Source of the DNA: Methylopila sp. Yamaguchi
GTDB taxonomy: Bacteria > Pseudomonadota > Alphaproteobacteria > Rhizobiales > Methylopilaceae
Direction: 5' to 3'
Assembly: GCF_002897035.1 (NCBI RefSeq)
Contig: NZ_BAUX01000012.1
Location: forward strand, 80,130 to 144,129
DNA length: 64,000 nt
The notes below the pieces were generated by a model that was given only the letters and a program-made list of their open reading frames with translations, did not search any database and was not told where the DNA came from. Position numbers and translations under genes: made by a program. Below, piece by piece: positions 15,128 to 25,786 of this stretch. Each line of letters starts with the position of its first letter. Position 1 is the first letter of the stretch.

Positions 15128-16285
15128 TCACCGCAGGAACCGGCCGAGCCGCTCCAGCGCCGCGTCGAGCACCGCGTCGTCCTTGGCGAAGCAGAAGCGC
15201 GCGACCGTCGTCACCTTGTCCTCGGCGTAGAATGCGGACACGGGGATCGCGACGACCCCTCCCTCTCGCGCCAGCTGCGTGCAGAAGGCGACGTCGTCGG
15301 TCACGCCGAGCGGCCCAAGGTCAATGTTGAGGAAGTAGGTTCCCCGCGTCGGAAGAACCGTGAAACCGGCGCCCGCGAGGCCCTCAGCGAACCGATCGCG
15401 TTTGCCCTGCAGGCCCGCCCGCATGGCGTGGAACCACGCCTCTTCCTTTCCCAGTCCATAGGCCACCGCGGACTGCAGGTTGGGCGGGGTGGTGAAGGTG
15501 AGATACTGGTGCGCCTTTGACAGCGCGCCCATCAGGGACGGCGGCGCGCAGACGAGCCCGACCTTCCAGCCCGTCATCGCGAAGATCTTGCCCGCAGAGC
15601 CGATCTTGACCGTGCGGCGCTCGAGCCCTTTGACGGCCAGCGCGGAGACGTGGGCCGCCCCGTCGAAGGTGACGTGCTCCCAGACCTCGTCCGAGATCAC
15701 CACGACGTCCGTGCCCTCCACCGCGCGGGCCACCGCCTCCAGCGTCTCGCGGCCGTACACGGCGCCCGCGGGGTTCAGCGGGTTGTTCAGCAGCACCGCC
15801 TTGGTGCGCGGGCCGATGGCGGCTTTCAACGCCGCCTCGTCCAGCCGCCAGTCCGGCGGAGAAAGCTTCACGAAGCGGGGCGTCGCGCCGGCCCGCAGCG
15901 CGAGCGGCAGATAGGCGTCGTACATCGGCTGCAGCAGCACGACCTCGTCCCCGGGCTCGACCAGGGCGAACAGCGCGCCGGCGAGCGCTTCAGTGGCGCC
16001 CGAGGTCACCATCACCTCCGCATCGGGGTCGAGATCGAGCCCCTGCCAGCGGGCGTAGTGGGCGGCGGCGGCCGCGCGCAGCTCGGCCAGGCCCATCATC
16101 GGCGGGTACTGGTTCCAGCCGTCGACCACGGCCTCCGCCGCCTTGGCCCGCACGTCGGCGGGACCGGGGGCGTCGGGAAAGCCCTGGCCGAGATTGATCG
16201 CGCCAGTTTCCCTCGCGAGCCGGGACATGGTCTCGAACACGGTGACGGGCAGGTCGGCGAAGACAGGATTGAAGCGGGGCGACAT
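15128..16285 (-). CDS. PLP-dependent class I/II aminotransferase
   Basis: A 385-residue fold-type I aminotransferase. The PLP lysine is Lys233 in GSAGKIFAMTGWKVG; NNPLNPAG and ISDEVWEH hold the cofactor-binding Asn and Asp; NLGQGFPD near the N-terminus is typical of the kynurenine aminotransferase / cysteine-S-conjugate beta-lyase / methionine aminotransferase (YbdL) group. An in-frame extension to 16414 exists, but family similarity starts at the ATG at 16285. It probably transaminates an aromatic or sulfur amino acid, and the precise substrate is not decidable from sequence. No good Shine-Dalgarno was seen. Confidence 0.87.
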   Translation of the reverse strand: MSPRFNPVFADLPVTVFETMSRLARETGAINLGQGFPDAPGPADVRAKAAEAVVDGWNQYPPMMGLAELRAAAAAHYARWQGLDLDPDAEVMVTSGATEALAGALFALVEPGDEVVLLQPMYDAYLPLALRAGATPRFVKLSPPDWRLDEAALKAAIGPRTKAVLLNNPLNPAGAVYGRETLEAVARAVEGTDVVVISDEVWEHVTFDGAAHVSALAVKGLERRTVKIGSAGKIFAMTGWKVGLVCAPPSLMGALSKAHQYLTFTTPPNLQSAVAYGLGKEEAWFHAMRAGLQGKRDRFAEGLAGAGFTVLPTRGTYFLNIDLGPLGVTDDVAFCTQLAREGGVVAIPVSAFYAEDKVTTVARFCFAKDDAVLDAALERLGRFLR

Positions 16286-16693
16286 GCTTAGAACAGACAC
16301 GGGGAATCTGGGAGTTCGAGAGCGACGCCGACTTGTAAGGCTCAGGCCGTCGACGGCGTCGCTGCGTCTCAATGAGAAACCCAAGGGGTCTAACGCCAAA
16401 CTCAAAATGATCATAGTTACAATCTATAAATTCGATAGTATTTTCAATTGACCCCCTTCGACGCTTCAAGCATGGTGCCTTCGTCCGGCGGGAGGCGGCG
16501 AAAGCGTCGCCCTCGGGGCGGCACGTCGCGCCGGTTCCGGAGGCTTCCGGACGACGATAGAGGACACGCCGATGACGACACCGTCGAAACGCGGACGCTG
16601 TTGACGCTTACGTCGTAAGGCGCGCTCGCCGCGCGCCGCGTCTCCTCTAAGATTGCACTATCGCCGGCGCCGTCGTCGGCCTCGAGGCCCGCT
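16286..16693. other. Intergenic region with AT-rich core, no gene seen
   Basis: About 400 bases between two divergent genes. Positions 16400-16450 are strikingly AT-rich for this genome and are flanked by AAGGGGTC (16383-16390) and GACCCCCTT (16450-16458), a near-inverted repeat. It probably carries the aminotransferase promoter. No credible coding frame. Confidence 0.45.
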
Positions 16694-17764
16694 ATGAACG
16701 TTCCTCTCCGCGCTGCGCCGCTGGCCGCGGCCCCCACCCCATCGGTCCCTTCGGACCACCTCCTTTTCGAGGACGTGCGCCTGGCCTACCGCGCCAGCGA
16801 CGGCGGAGAGATCGTTGCGCTCGACGGCGTCAGCTTCTCAGTGCCGCGCGGCGGCGTGGTCGCGGTCATCGGCCCGTCGGGCGCCGGCAAGTCGTCGCTG
16901 CTTCGGCTGGCCGAGGGGCGCGAGCGCCCGACCGCCGGCCGCGTCGAGATCACCGCTTGGGGCGGAGCGGCGCCGTCCGTCGGCGTGCTTGCGCCGCACG
17001 CCGCGCTCGATCCCAATTTGACGCTCACCGAAAACCTGGCCGCGCCGCTCCGGCGCTCCGGACGGCCGGAGCCGGAGATCGCGCGCGAGATCGAACAGGC
17101 GCTGCACTACGCGGGCCTCGACGCCGAGCGGAACCGGCGTCCGGGGGAACTCGCCACCGGCGAACGCCGGCGCGCGGCGCTCGCGCGCGCGCTGTCCGGC
17201 GGGCGCGACGTGCTGCTGCTCGACGAGCCGACCTCTGCGCTCGATCCCGACAGCGCCCAGGAACTGCTCGCCGCGGTGACGCGCGCGAGCGAGGAGCGCG
17301 GCGCGACCGTGCTGCTCGCGACCCACGACATGGCGGCCGTGACGACGCTCGCCCGCACCGTCGTCGTCATCGACCAGGGCCGGGTGGTGGAGACCGGCCG
17401 CACCTCCCGCATCTTCTCGCGGCCCGAACACAGAGTGACGCGCCGGTTCGCGGCCGCCGCGCCCGGCGCCGCTCTCCCGCCGTTCCTGCGCGGAAAGCTC
17501 AAACCGACGCCCTCCCCTCAGGGCAAGGCGCTGCTCCGGCTGGGCTTCGAAGGCCTCGCCGCGACGCGGCCCGTGCTGACCCATGTCGCGCGCGAGCTCG
17601 GCTTCGACCTCGGCATCGTCGCGGGCTCGATGGGAGCGCTGAGCGGGGATCCCTTCGGCGTGCTGATCGTGGCGGCCCCCTCCGACGAGCCGTATTTCAC
17701 GGCGGCCTTGGAGCGGCTCGAGGACAACGGGCTCGCTGTCGAAACGCTGGGCTTCGTGAGCTGA
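16694..17764 (+). CDS. Orphan MetN-like ABC ATPase with NIL domain and degenerate motifs
   Basis: A 356-residue protein. The ABC domain (about residues 20-250) has Walker [10 protein letters not shown] and Walker [15 protein letters not shown] with a switch His in LLATHD. The C-terminal 75 residues ([17 protein letters not shown] through [11 protein letters not shown]) form a NIL domain, which in MetN binds methionine for feedback inhibition. Two conserved ABC features are altered: the signature LSGGQ is LATGE, and the Q-loop position reads VLAPHAAL with no Gln. No permease or binding-protein gene adjoins it. It could be a partner of components elsewhere or a regulatory protein. Length matches MetN. 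Confidence 0.82.
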   Translation: MNVPLRAAPLAAAPTPSVPSDHLLFEDVRLAYRASDGGEIVALDGVSFSVPRGGVVAVIGPSGAGKSSLLRLAEGRERPTAGRVEITAWGGAAPSVGVLAPHAALDPNLTLTENLAAPLRRSGRPEPEIAREIEQALHYAGLDAERNRRPGELATGERRRAALARALSGGRDVLLLDEPTSALDPDSAQELLAAVTRASEERGATVLLATHDMAAVTTLARTVVVIDQGRVVETGRTSRIFSRPEHRVTRRFAAAAPGAALPPFLRGKLKPTPSPQGKALLRLGFEGLAATRPVLTHVARELGFDLGIVAGSMGALSGDPFGVLIVAAPSDEPYFTAALERLEDNGLAVETLGFVS

Positions 17765-17771
17765 CGCCGCC

Positions 17772-19598
17772 TCAGGCGACCCGCCCCGCCCCGCCGAAAA
17801 ACCGCCAGGTGCCGCGGCCCGCGTTCTTCGCGGTGTAAAGCGCGCGGTCGGCTCGGACGACGAGGTCGTCGTCCACCTGCGCCCCGACGCCCGCGACCGC
17901 CACGCCGATCGAGACGCTCGGCGTCACCTCGAAGCCGCCGCCGAAGACGGGCTCCGCCAGCACCGCGCAGAGGCGTTCCGCAAGCGAGTCGAACTCCGCC
18001 GCCGTCTGGCCGGACGCGATGATCGCGAACTCGTCGCCGCCGAGGCGCGCGACGAGGTCGTCCGCGCGAGCTGCCGTGCGCAAGCGGATCGCGGTCTCCT
18101 GAAGCAGCGCGTCGCCGGCGGCGTGGCCAAAAGTGTCGTTCACCTGCTTGAAGTGGTCGAGGTCGATCAGCACCACCGCGATGCGGCCACCCATGCGGTC
18201 GAGCCGCGCGGCCGCGCGCAGAAGCCCGCGTTCGAACACGCCGCGGTTGGCGAGGCCGGTAAGCGGGTCATGGGTCGCGAGATGCTCGAGCGCCTGCTCC
18301 AGGTTCTTGCGCTGGGAGATGTCCGTGAGTGTGCCGACCGCGCGCACCGCGTAGCCTTGCTCGTCGCGCTCGACGATCTTGCCGCGATCGAGGACCCAGA
18401 CCCAGTCGCCGTTCTTGTGGCGGCACCGCATCTCGGCTTCGTAGAACGCCGTCCGACCCTCCGCATGGGCGTCGAACGCCGCCCGCGCTTTCGCCAGATC
18501 CTCGGGGTGGACCAGCGCGTCCCATGCGCTCGTGCCGTTGAACTCGTCCGGCTCGTACCCGAACATCCGGCACGCCCGGGGACTGAAGAACCCCTCCCCG
18601 GTCGGTACGTGCCAATCCCACAAACCGTCGTTCGCGCCTTCGAGCGCGAAGGACAGGCGCCGGGCGTCCCTGTCCAGCGCCGCGAGTTCGCGGCGACGCT
18701 CCGACATAATGACGGCGACCAGCAGCGCCGGGACGGTGGTGAGCGCCAGCATGGCCTGAAGCGGCAGCAGGACCGAGGCGCGGTTCTGGTCCGTTGTGTC
18801 GGGCCAGAATCCGAAGAACGCCGCCCCGGTGACGCAGATGGCGAAAATGGATGTGGTGAGCGCGGTCGCGAAGACGCCAAAGCGGAGCGCGAACCACAGC
18901 AGCACGGTCGCGCTGAGTTCGATCAACGCCAAGGTGCCCGTGATCGGAACGAGGACGCCGGCGACGGCGAGCGCGAGACAGGCGGCGCCGAGCTCCAGCC
19001 TGCGCAGGCGGCGGCGCCGGGTGTCGTTCCGCCGGGTCTCCCACCCGCCGGACCGCGCGGCGAGCCGCTCCCGCCGGATGCGCCAGAACAGGAACGGCGG
19101 GACCAGAAGGATGAAATTCACCGCCTCGACCAGCCACCAGGCCACCGTGGCGTGGAAGGGATCGGCGGCGACCTGGACCGAGGCCGTCGCCGCGCCGCCG
19201 ATCAGCGCCCCGGGGATCGGCGCGGCGGCGGCCACGAGGAACAGGCGCACGACCTTGCGCACCGTGGAAGGCGCCCCGGTCCCGACCTCCGTCCAGGCGA
19301 GCCCGAGGCAGGTCGTCAGCACCGTCAGCGCGTTCGCGACGCCGAGGACAGCCGAGAGCGCCAGCTCCCCGTCCAGCGCGTAATGGGCGGCCGCGTTGGC
19401 GAGGCCGATCGCGGCGACCTCCGGCCACGGGCGGAGGCGGCCCCAAACGATGAGCACGCCGATGGCGATCGCCGTCGCGGGCCACACCACGACGACGCCC
19501 GTATGGCGTCCGAACACCAACGTGGCGTAGGCGAGGCCGCCGTAGACGCACCCGAGCGCCACGACATCGACCGCGCGTTTAGCCCCGTATCCCGTCAT
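17772..19598 (-). CDS. MASE1-PAS-GGDEF diguanylate cyclase
   Basis: A 608-residue membrane signalling protein. Residues about 1-290 contain eight or so hydrophobic segments of MASE1 type; a PAS domain with GLWDWHVPTGEGFFSPR and WVLDRGKIVERDEQG follows, then a GGDEF domain with DHFKQVNDTFGHAAGD and intact GGDEF. RADD lies five residues before GGDEF, so the product-inhibition I-site is present. It should make cyclic di-GMP in response to a ligand sensed by MASE1 or PAS. The ATG at 19598 is preferred; a TTG 24 bases upstream is also in frame. Confidence 0.88.
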   Translation of the reverse strand: MTGYGAKRAVDVVALGCVYGGLAYATLVFGRHTGVVVVWPATAIAIGVLIVWGRLRPWPEVAAIGLANAAAHYALDGELALSAVLGVANALTVLTTCLGLAWTEVGTGAPSTVRKVVRLFLVAAAAPIPGALIGGAATASVQVAADPFHATVAWWLVEAVNFILLVPPFLFWRIRRERLAARSGGWETRRNDTRRRRLRRLELGAACLALAVAGVLVPITGTLALIELSATVLLWFALRFGVFATALTTSIFAICVTGAAFFGFWPDTTDQNRASVLLPLQAMLALTTVPALLVAVIMSERRRELAALDRDARRLSFALEGANDGLWDWHVPTGEGFFSPRACRMFGYEPDEFNGTSAWDALVHPEDLAKARAAFDAHAEGRTAFYEAEMRCRHKNGDWVWVLDRGKIVERDEQGYAVRAVGTLTDISQRKNLEQALEHLATHDPLTGLANRGVFERGLLRAAARLDRMGGRIAVVLIDLDHFKQVNDTFGHAAGDALLQETAIRLRTAARADDLVARLGGDEFAIIASGQTAAEFDSLAERLCAVLAEPVFGGGFEVTPSVSIGVAVAGVGAQVDDDLVVRADRALYTAKNAGRGTWRFFGGAGRVA

Positions 19599-19789
19599 GG
19601 GCCAAGCGACCTTCTGCGACAAAGCTGCGGCAGGATAGCCTGAACGCTCTTAGGATTTGTTGACTGATCACTTCAAAACAGCGCGCGACCCGATCATACC
19701 TCGTTCATTGAGCGCGAAACGACGGTCCCGCGGCAAGCGGCGGCGCGCATCCGCCGACGCCCCTGCTCACGAGCTCCTCTAACCTGCGG

Positions 19790-20563
19790 TCACCCCCGAT
19801 TGACGTCGAAGGCGGAGAACGCCTGCTGCGTCGGCATGACCTGCAGCCGATTGATGTTGACGTGGCGCGGCAGCGTCGTCGTCCAGAAGATCGTCTCGGC
19901 GATGTCATCCGCGGTCATGCCCTCCATCCCGGCGTAGACGTTCGACGCCTTGTCGGCGTCGCCCTTGAACCGGGTGAGCGAAAATTCGGTCTCGACCATG
20001 CCGGGCTCGATGTTGGTGACGCGCACTTTCTTGCCCTGGACGTCGGAGCGCAGCGCGAGCGCGAACTGCTTCACGAAGGCCTTGGTGCCGGCGTAGACAT
20101 TGCCGCCGGGATAGGGATAGTCGCCCGCGACCGAGCCGATCGTGACGATGTGGCCGCCGCCGCGCGCGATCAGACCCGGCAACGCGGCACGCACCGTGTG
20201 CACGAAGCCGGTGACGTTGGTGTCGATCATCGTGTGCCAGTCCGAGATGTCCGCGGTCTGCGCCGGCCCAAGGCCGAGCGCGAGGCCGGCGTTGGCGATC
20301 ACGACGTTCACGTTCTTGAACGCGTCCGGCAGGCCTTCGAGCAGCGCCTCGGTCGCCGGCAGATCACGGACGTCGAGGGCCGCCACATGGAGGGCGTCGC
20401 CGAGTTCCGCCTTGAGCGCATCGAGCCGCTCGACGCGCCGTCCGGTCGCCACCACCTTCGCGCCCTCCGCCACGTAACGCCGCGCCAGCGCCTCGCCGAA
20501 GCCGGAGGTCGCCCCCGTGATGAGGACGACGAGGGTCTTGGGATCGATCATGGCGTAGGACAT
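19790..20563 (-). CDS. YdfG-type NADP-dependent SDR
   Basis: A 257-residue SDR close to YdfG (L-allo-threonine / 3-hydroxy acid dehydrogenase). TGATSGFG is at about residues 17-24 and an Arg-containing ATGRRVERL follows beta-2, favouring NADP. NAGLALGL replaces the NNAG motif, as in YdfG; YAGTK is the catalytic YxxxK and IEPGMVETEF the post-catalytic loop. GGAG lies 9 bases before the ATG at 20563; a second ATG four codons later is possible. Likely oxidises or reduces small beta-hydroxy acids such as serine, allo-threonine or 3-hydroxypropionate. It stands alone. Confidence 0.87.
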   Translation of the reverse strand: MSYAMIDPKTLVVLITGATSGFGEALARRYVAEGAKVVATGRRVERLDALKAELGDALHVAALDVRDLPATEALLEGLPDAFKNVNVVIANAGLALGLGPAQTADISDWHTMIDTNVTGFVHTVRAALPGLIARGGGHIVTIGSVAGDYPYPGGNVYAGTKAFVKQFALALRSDVQGKKVRVTNIEPGMVETEFSLTRFKGDADKASNVYAGMEGMTADDIAETIFWTTTLPRHVNINRLQVMPTQQAFSAFDVNRG

Positions 20564-20818
20564 CGGCGGGCGTCTCCAGACAGCGGCCGGCCGCGCGCGT
20601 GCGCCGCCGGCTCCAAACGACCGCCGAGATAGCGCAGCGGGAGCCCAGCGCCAACGCGCGGCGCGCGATGCGACGCGTGATTTCTACTGACGGCCGAGAT
20701 CTTCGGGCGTAGCCTGCGATCCAAAGGGAGTTCGCGGCGCGTTCGTGACTTCTGGTTAACTGTCACGTTCGGCTTGCTTACACGCGGCGGCTCCCACAAC
20801 ATCTGGGAGGATACGAAC

Positions 20819-21685
20819 ATGGCCGGAGCCATCCGAAATCCCCTGCAATGGGGCGTCGACGGACTGGGCGAAAGCGTCGAGGCCTTCGGGGCCGCCAACC
20901 ATAGCCTGCGGCGGCCGGCGACGGAGTACGAGACCACGCGGCCGCGCGTGCGCAGAATCGGCCTTGGCGATCTCGGGATCGCGCTGCGCCTTGGAATCGA
21001 CGACTTTCTCGCCGCCCGCACCGATGTGCTGTTCATCGGCCTGATCTACCCGCTCGCGGGCCTCATCCTCTGGGCGATGACGCTGCACGAGAACATGATC
21101 CCGCTGCTGTTCCCGCTGACCGCCGGCTTCGCGCTGATGGGGCCGTTCCTCGCGCTCGGCCTCTACGAGCTCAGCCGGCGCCGCGAGGCGGGCGAGATCG
21201 CCACATGGGAAGCGGCGATGGGCGCCTTCGCCACGCCGTCGGGCGGCGCGATCCTCAGGCTCGGGCTGATCCTCACCGCGCTGTTCGCGGCCTGGCTGCT
21301 GACGGCGATGGCGATCTACGGCAGCATCTACGGCTGGGAGACGCCGACCTCGCTCCGCGCCTTCGCGGAAGACGTGCTCGGCACCCGCCGCGGCGGGGAG
21401 CTGATCCTCTACGGCTGCGGCGCAGGCTTTCTCTTCGCGCTCGTGGCGCTGTCCATCAGCGTGATCTCGTTCCCGCTGCTGCTTGATCGCAAGCTCCGCG
21501 TGCGCACCGCGGTCGCCGCCTCGGTGCGCGCGGTGGCGAAGAACCCGGTTCCGATGCTCGCCTGGGGCGCGCTCGTGGCGGCCCTGCTCGTGCTCGGGTC
21601 GCTGCCGCTGCTGATGGGGCTGATCCTGGTGCTCCCGATCCTCGGGCACTCGACCTGGCACCTCTACCGCCGGGTCATCGTCTGA
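20819..21685 (+). CDS. DUF2189 integral membrane protein
   Basis: A 288-residue membrane protein with about six hydrophobic segments. The family-typical region RRIGLGDLGIALRLGIDDFLAARTD precedes the first pair of helices, and GPFLALGLYELSRRREAGE follows the second; GHSTWHLYRRVI closes the chain. These are marks of the DUF2189 family, sometimes labelled cytochrome c oxidase subunit I-like, whose role is unknown. GGGAGG sits 8 bases before the ATG at 20819. It is followed by a strong palindrome shared with the convergent gene. Confidence 0.85.
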   Translation: MAGAIRNPLQWGVDGLGESVEAFGAANHSLRRPATEYETTRPRVRRIGLGDLGIALRLGIDDFLAARTDVLFIGLIYPLAGLILWAMTLHENMIPLLFPLTAGFALMGPFLALGLYELSRRREAGEIATWEAAMGAFATPSGGAILRLGLILTALFAAWLLTAMAIYGSIYGWETPTSLRAFAEDVLGTRRGGELILYGCGAGFLFALVALSISVISFPLLLDRKLRVRTAVAASVRAVAKNPVPMLAWGALVAALLVLGSLPLLMGLILVLPILGHSTWHLYRRVIV

Positions 21686-21702
21686 CGGAGACCTGGACGG
21701 AA

Positions 21703-21736
21703 GAAGGCCGCGCGTCCAGCGTGACGCGCGGCCTTC
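21703..21736. terminator. Bidirectional terminator-like palindrome
   Basis: Perfect 14-base inverted repeat GAAGGCCGCGCGTC / GACGCGCGGCCTTC with a 6-base loop between two convergent genes (stops at 21685 and 21765). The T-run is weak on both strands. Confidence 0.6.
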
Positions 21737-21764
21737 AGAAGAGAGAGCTCCAGAAGCCCAGCGT

Positions 21765-23111
21765 TTAGCGGGAGGCGGTCGCCGCTCCAGCCGTCACGCG
21801 CCAGACTTTGTTCCCGACGTCGTCCGACACCAGAAGCGCGCCGGTCTTGTCGAAGGCGACGCCGACCGGCCGGCCCCAGGCCGTGCCGTCCGTCATGAAC
21901 CCTGTCAGCACGTCCTTGGGTTCGCCGGCGGGCTTGCCGCCCGAGAACGGCACGAAGATCACCTTGTAGCCCGACGGCGGGTTCCGGTTCCACGACCCGT
22001 GCTGGCCGACGAAGGCGCCGTTGCGGAAGGCCTCCGGAAGAGCTGTCCCCTCCGAGAAGGCGAGGCCGAGCGAGGCGGTGTGCGGCCCGAGCGCGTAATC
22101 CGGCTTGATCGCCTTCGCGACCAGCGCCGGCTGCTGCGGCTGCACGCGCTCGTCCACATGCTGGCCGAACCAGCTGTACGGCCAGCCGTAGAAACCGCCC
22201 TCCTGCACCGAGGTCATGTAGTCCGGAACGAGGTCGGAGCCGATCTCGTCGCGCTCGTTGACGGCTGTCCAGAGGCGGCCGTCCTCCGGATTCCAGGCGA
22301 GACCGTTGGGGTTCCGCAGACCGGAGGCGAACAGACGTGAGGTCGTCGCCGCGGGATCGACCTCGAGGATCGCCGCGCGGTTGGTCTCGTGCTCCATGCC
22401 GTTTTCGGCGACGTTCGAGTTGGAGCCGACCGTCACGTAGAGCTTCGCGCCGTCCTTGGAGGCGATGACGTTCTTAGTCCAATGGTGGTTGATCGGGCCG
22501 CCCGGCAGGTCGACGACCTTCTCTGGCTTGGCCGTGATCTCGGTCGCGCCTTCGGGATACTGCACCGCCACCAAAGCGTCGGCGTTCGCGACGTAGAGCC
22601 GGTCGCCGACCAGCACCATGCCGAAGGGCGACATGAGGTCCTTCATGAAGACCGTCTTGACCTCGGCCTTGCCGTCGCCGTCAGCGTCGCGCAGCAGCAT
22701 GATCTTGTTGGGGCTCTCGACGCCCGCCCCAGCCTGTTTCTTAACAAGGCCGGCGACCGCATCCTTCGCCCGCGCAAACAGGCTCTTCTGCCCGGCGCCC
22801 TCATCCTTCGGCGGCGCGTTCGACTCCGCGACCAGCACGTCGCCGTTCGGCAGCTTGTAGAGCCAGCGCGGGTGGTCGAGCCCGTCGGCGAAGGCCGTCA
22901 CGGTCAGGCCTGGCGCCGCCTTGGGCGTCTTGCCCTCGGGCCACCCCTTGGCGTCCGCCACCTTCACGGTCGGGATCCAGCTCTGCTTCGGCTGCGAGAG
23001 CACCGGGTTGGGCCCGTAGGTCTTCTCCAGCGGAACCGACGCTTCCTCCCCGCAGGCCGCAAGCGACAGGCACGCGGCGGACATCAGAAGAGCTTTGGAA
23101 TGGGGAAGCAT
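21765..23111 (-). CDS. Sorbosone/glucose dehydrogenase-like beta-propeller lipoprotein
   Basis: A 448-residue exported protein. A lipoprotein signal ends in LAAC at about residues 17-20, so it should be anchored in the periplasm. The rest resembles the GSDH family of PQQ-type sugar dehydrogenases, with [21 protein letters not shown] near the start, [33 protein letters not shown] and [16 protein letters not shown] motifs characteristic of L-sorbosone dehydrogenase-like proteins. Whether it binds PQQ and oxidises a sugar cannot be decided. It is convergent with the DUF2189 gene and has no operon partner. Confidence 0.85.
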   Translation of the reverse strand: MLPHSKALLMSAACLSLAACGEEASVPLEKTYGPNPVLSQPKQSWIPTVKVADAKGWPEGKTPKAAPGLTVTAFADGLDHPRWLYKLPNGDVLVAESNAPPKDEGAGQKSLFARAKDAVAGLVKKQAGAGVESPNKIMLLRDADGDGKAEVKTVFMKDLMSPFGMVLVGDRLYVANADALVAVQYPEGATEITAKPEKVVDLPGGPINHHWTKNVIASKDGAKLYVTVGSNSNVAENGMEHETNRAAILEVDPAATTSRLFASGLRNPNGLAWNPEDGRLWTAVNERDEIGSDLVPDYMTSVQEGGFYGWPYSWFGQHVDERVQPQQPALVAKAIKPDYALGPHTASLGLAFSEGTALPEAFRNGAFVGQHGSWNRNPPSGYKVIFVPFSGGKPAGEPKDVLTGFMTDGTAWGRPVGVAFDKTGALLVSDDVGNKVWRVTAGAATASR

Positions 23112-23273
23112 GACAGGGGCCTTTCACGGCGCGCGACGGCGTATCCCCGACGCGACGCAAGGGGAACTCGAGGCGAGAACGTAGGCGACCGGCGGAGGTT
23201 CCGCGCATGCACGACGCCGTGATCCTCGCTCGGCGTCGAAACACGCGCGCTTCGTTAATGCACGTTCCTTACT

Positions 23274-24440
23274 ATGCCGCCGATCTCACGCCAGAACCTC
23301 TTCGACCGCATGTTTCCGACGCCCGACTTCAACACGCTCCGCCTTTGCAGTCTTGTCGCAAGCCTGGCCTACGCCGGGGTGTTTCTCTCGCTTTGGCGTG
23401 GTCGCGCCGGCGAAAGTCATCTGCTGTATTGGGCCATGAGTTCCGCGGTGTACGGCGGCGTGCTGATGACCTTCCCGGCTGTGGACGATCTTGCATCGCC
23501 CCTGCCCGGCGCGGCGTTGTTCGCCCTCGTCGCGTTCAGCAACACCCTCCTGCACGCCGGCGCCCGGCGGTTCGACGGCCGGACGCCCTTCGTGTGGTGG
23601 ATGGCGCTGCCGCCGCCGCTCGCCGCCATCGGCTACGCAAGCCCAGCGTTTCTCGGTCCGATCCCGGGCGTGACCGCGACGGCCGCGATGGAGACCGGCG
23701 CCGCGTTGGGACTGACGGTCAGCGTGGCGATGACCGGCCTCGCTTTGCTGTTCGAGCGCCAGACGACGCCCATGCTCGGGCGCCGCATCGCTGCGATTGC
23801 GATCCTCGCCTACCTTCCAAGCTACGTCGTCGGCATGGCGGCGCAGTTCTACGCGGGCTGGTTCGAGAAGGCCTCCGCCGTGCTGGCGTTGCTGTCGGAT
23901 CAGGCCCTGCTGGTGGCCATGTACGTCGGCCTGCTCGCCATGTCCGGCGAGCGCGCGCAGCGGGCGCTGCGGGAGGCGGCGCTGCGCGATCCGCTCACCG
24001 GCGCCTGGAACCGCGCCGCTCTCGACGCCCGCCGCTCGGCGCTGGCGGCGGCTCAGTCCGCCGTCATCCTCATCGACGTCGATCAGTTCAAGGCGATCAA
24101 CGACCAGCACGGCCACGCCGCCGGCGACGCGGTGCTGACGGCCTTCGCCGCGGCGGTGATGGCGCTGAGCGTCGCCTCCCGGGGCGCGACGCTGGTCCGG
24201 CTCGGCGGCGACGAGTTCATGGCGGTGCTGCCGCGGGCGACTCCGCTGCGCACGCAGCGGTTCGCGGAGCAGGTGCTGGCTGCGGCGAAGGCGGGCTCGC
24301 CCGGCCTTCCGGCCTGGACCGTGAGCGTCGGCGTCAGCGCTGTCGACGTCCACGAAACCGATCTTGCGCCGGCGATGGCCCGCGCCGACCTCGCGCTCTA
24401 CCGGGCGAAAGCCCGCGGCCGCAACTGCATGGCGGCCTGA
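23274..24440 (+). CDS. Membrane-bound GGDEF diguanylate cyclase
   Basis: A 388-residue protein with six or seven hydrophobic segments (about residues 20-215) followed by a GGDEF domain. The domain starts at RDPLTGAWNRAAL and has DVDQFKAINDQHGHAAGD and an intact GGDEF. The I-site is absent: RGAT occupies the position of RxxD. It should therefore synthesise cyclic di-GMP without canonical product inhibition. An alternative ATG at 23310 would shorten it by 12 residues. It converges on ureG with a 24-base gap. Confidence 0.87.
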   Translation: MPPISRQNLFDRMFPTPDFNTLRLCSLVASLAYAGVFLSLWRGRAGESHLLYWAMSSAVYGGVLMTFPAVDDLASPLPGAALFALVAFSNTLLHAGARRFDGRTPFVWWMALPPPLAAIGYASPAFLGPIPGVTATAAMETGAALGLTVSVAMTGLALLFERQTTPMLGRRIAAIAILAYLPSYVVGMAAQFYAGWFEKASAVLALLSDQALLVAMYVGLLAMSGERAQRALREAALRDPLTGAWNRAALDARRSALAAAQSAVILIDVDQFKAINDQHGHAAGDAVLTAFAAAVMALSVASRGATLVRLGGDEFMAVLPRATPLRTQRFAEQVLAAAKAGSPGLPAWTVSVGVSAVDVHETDLAPAMARADLALYRAKARGRNCMAA

Positions 24441-24464
24441 CGCCCGAGCTTCACGCCCAAAGCC

Positions 24465-25090
<626 letters not shown>

Positions 25091-25094
<4 letters not shown>

Positions 25095-25786
25095 GTGCGA
25101 AACAACCTCGTGCGTTGGGTTTCGTGGCGCATGGACGCGATGTCGGACCGGAACGCCGCGCCGGACACGTCGTCGAGCGGCGTGGCCGCCGCGCGCGCGG
25201 CGGCCACGAGCACGGCCGGCTCCAGCGCCGCGAGCGCCTTGAGCCCGTCGGTCTGGCCGAGCGGCACCAGCCGCACGGCGGCGGAGATCAGGTTCGCGAC
25301 GCCCGCGTGCAGGAAGGCGGCAAGCGCGGGACCGCGCGGCAGGCCGTGGCCGGCGCTCGCGAGAGCCACCGCGACGGGATAGGCGACCGGCCCCTCCCAG
25401 CTCCCGGCGAGATCGAGCGCTGAGGTCGGCGCCGAGGCGCGGATCGCGGTGAGGAACGCGCTCCCTTGCGCGAAGCTTTCAAGGCGCCGTTCGCGCGACG
25501 GCTGGAACGCCGCGGCGAGCTCGGCCACGGCGGCGAACATTGCGGCGTCGCCCTCGCAGACCGCGTCGTGGGCGCGTGCGAAGAAGACGGCGTCGGACCC
25601 AAGCCCGCCGTGCGCGAGCAGCGCGTCGAGCCAATCGACCAGCGCCGGGCGACTCGTGACGTCGCCGATCTCCACGGCCCACTCCAGCCCGTGGCTGTAG
25701 GAAAAGGCGCCGATCGGAAAGGCCGGCGACAGCCAGGTGAGCAGTTTCAGGAGGCCTGCTTCGGCCGCGTCGATCCGGGCCAGCAT
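25091..25786 (-). CDS. ureF: UreF, urease-type accessory protein
   Basis: A 231-residue UreF homologue. [21 protein letters not shown] near the N-terminus and [18 protein letters not shown] at the C-terminus are family hallmarks; the latter tail is needed in known UreF proteins for contact with UreD/UreG. UreF acts as the bridge that recruits UreG and gates nickel transfer. The start abuts the ureE stop with no gap and the stop overlaps the ureG start by four bases. Since no ureD gene is visible, how this UreF contacts its client is unclear. Confidence 0.93.

Noticed and set aside
16444..16737. 97-codon frame overlapping the start of the MetN-like gene
   Set aside because: Runs antisense across the promoter and gene start with low-complexity sequence and no start signal.
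21703..21736. Classical intrinsic terminator on one strand only
   Set aside because: Neither strand has a good T-run; it is reported as a bidirectional palindrome instead.
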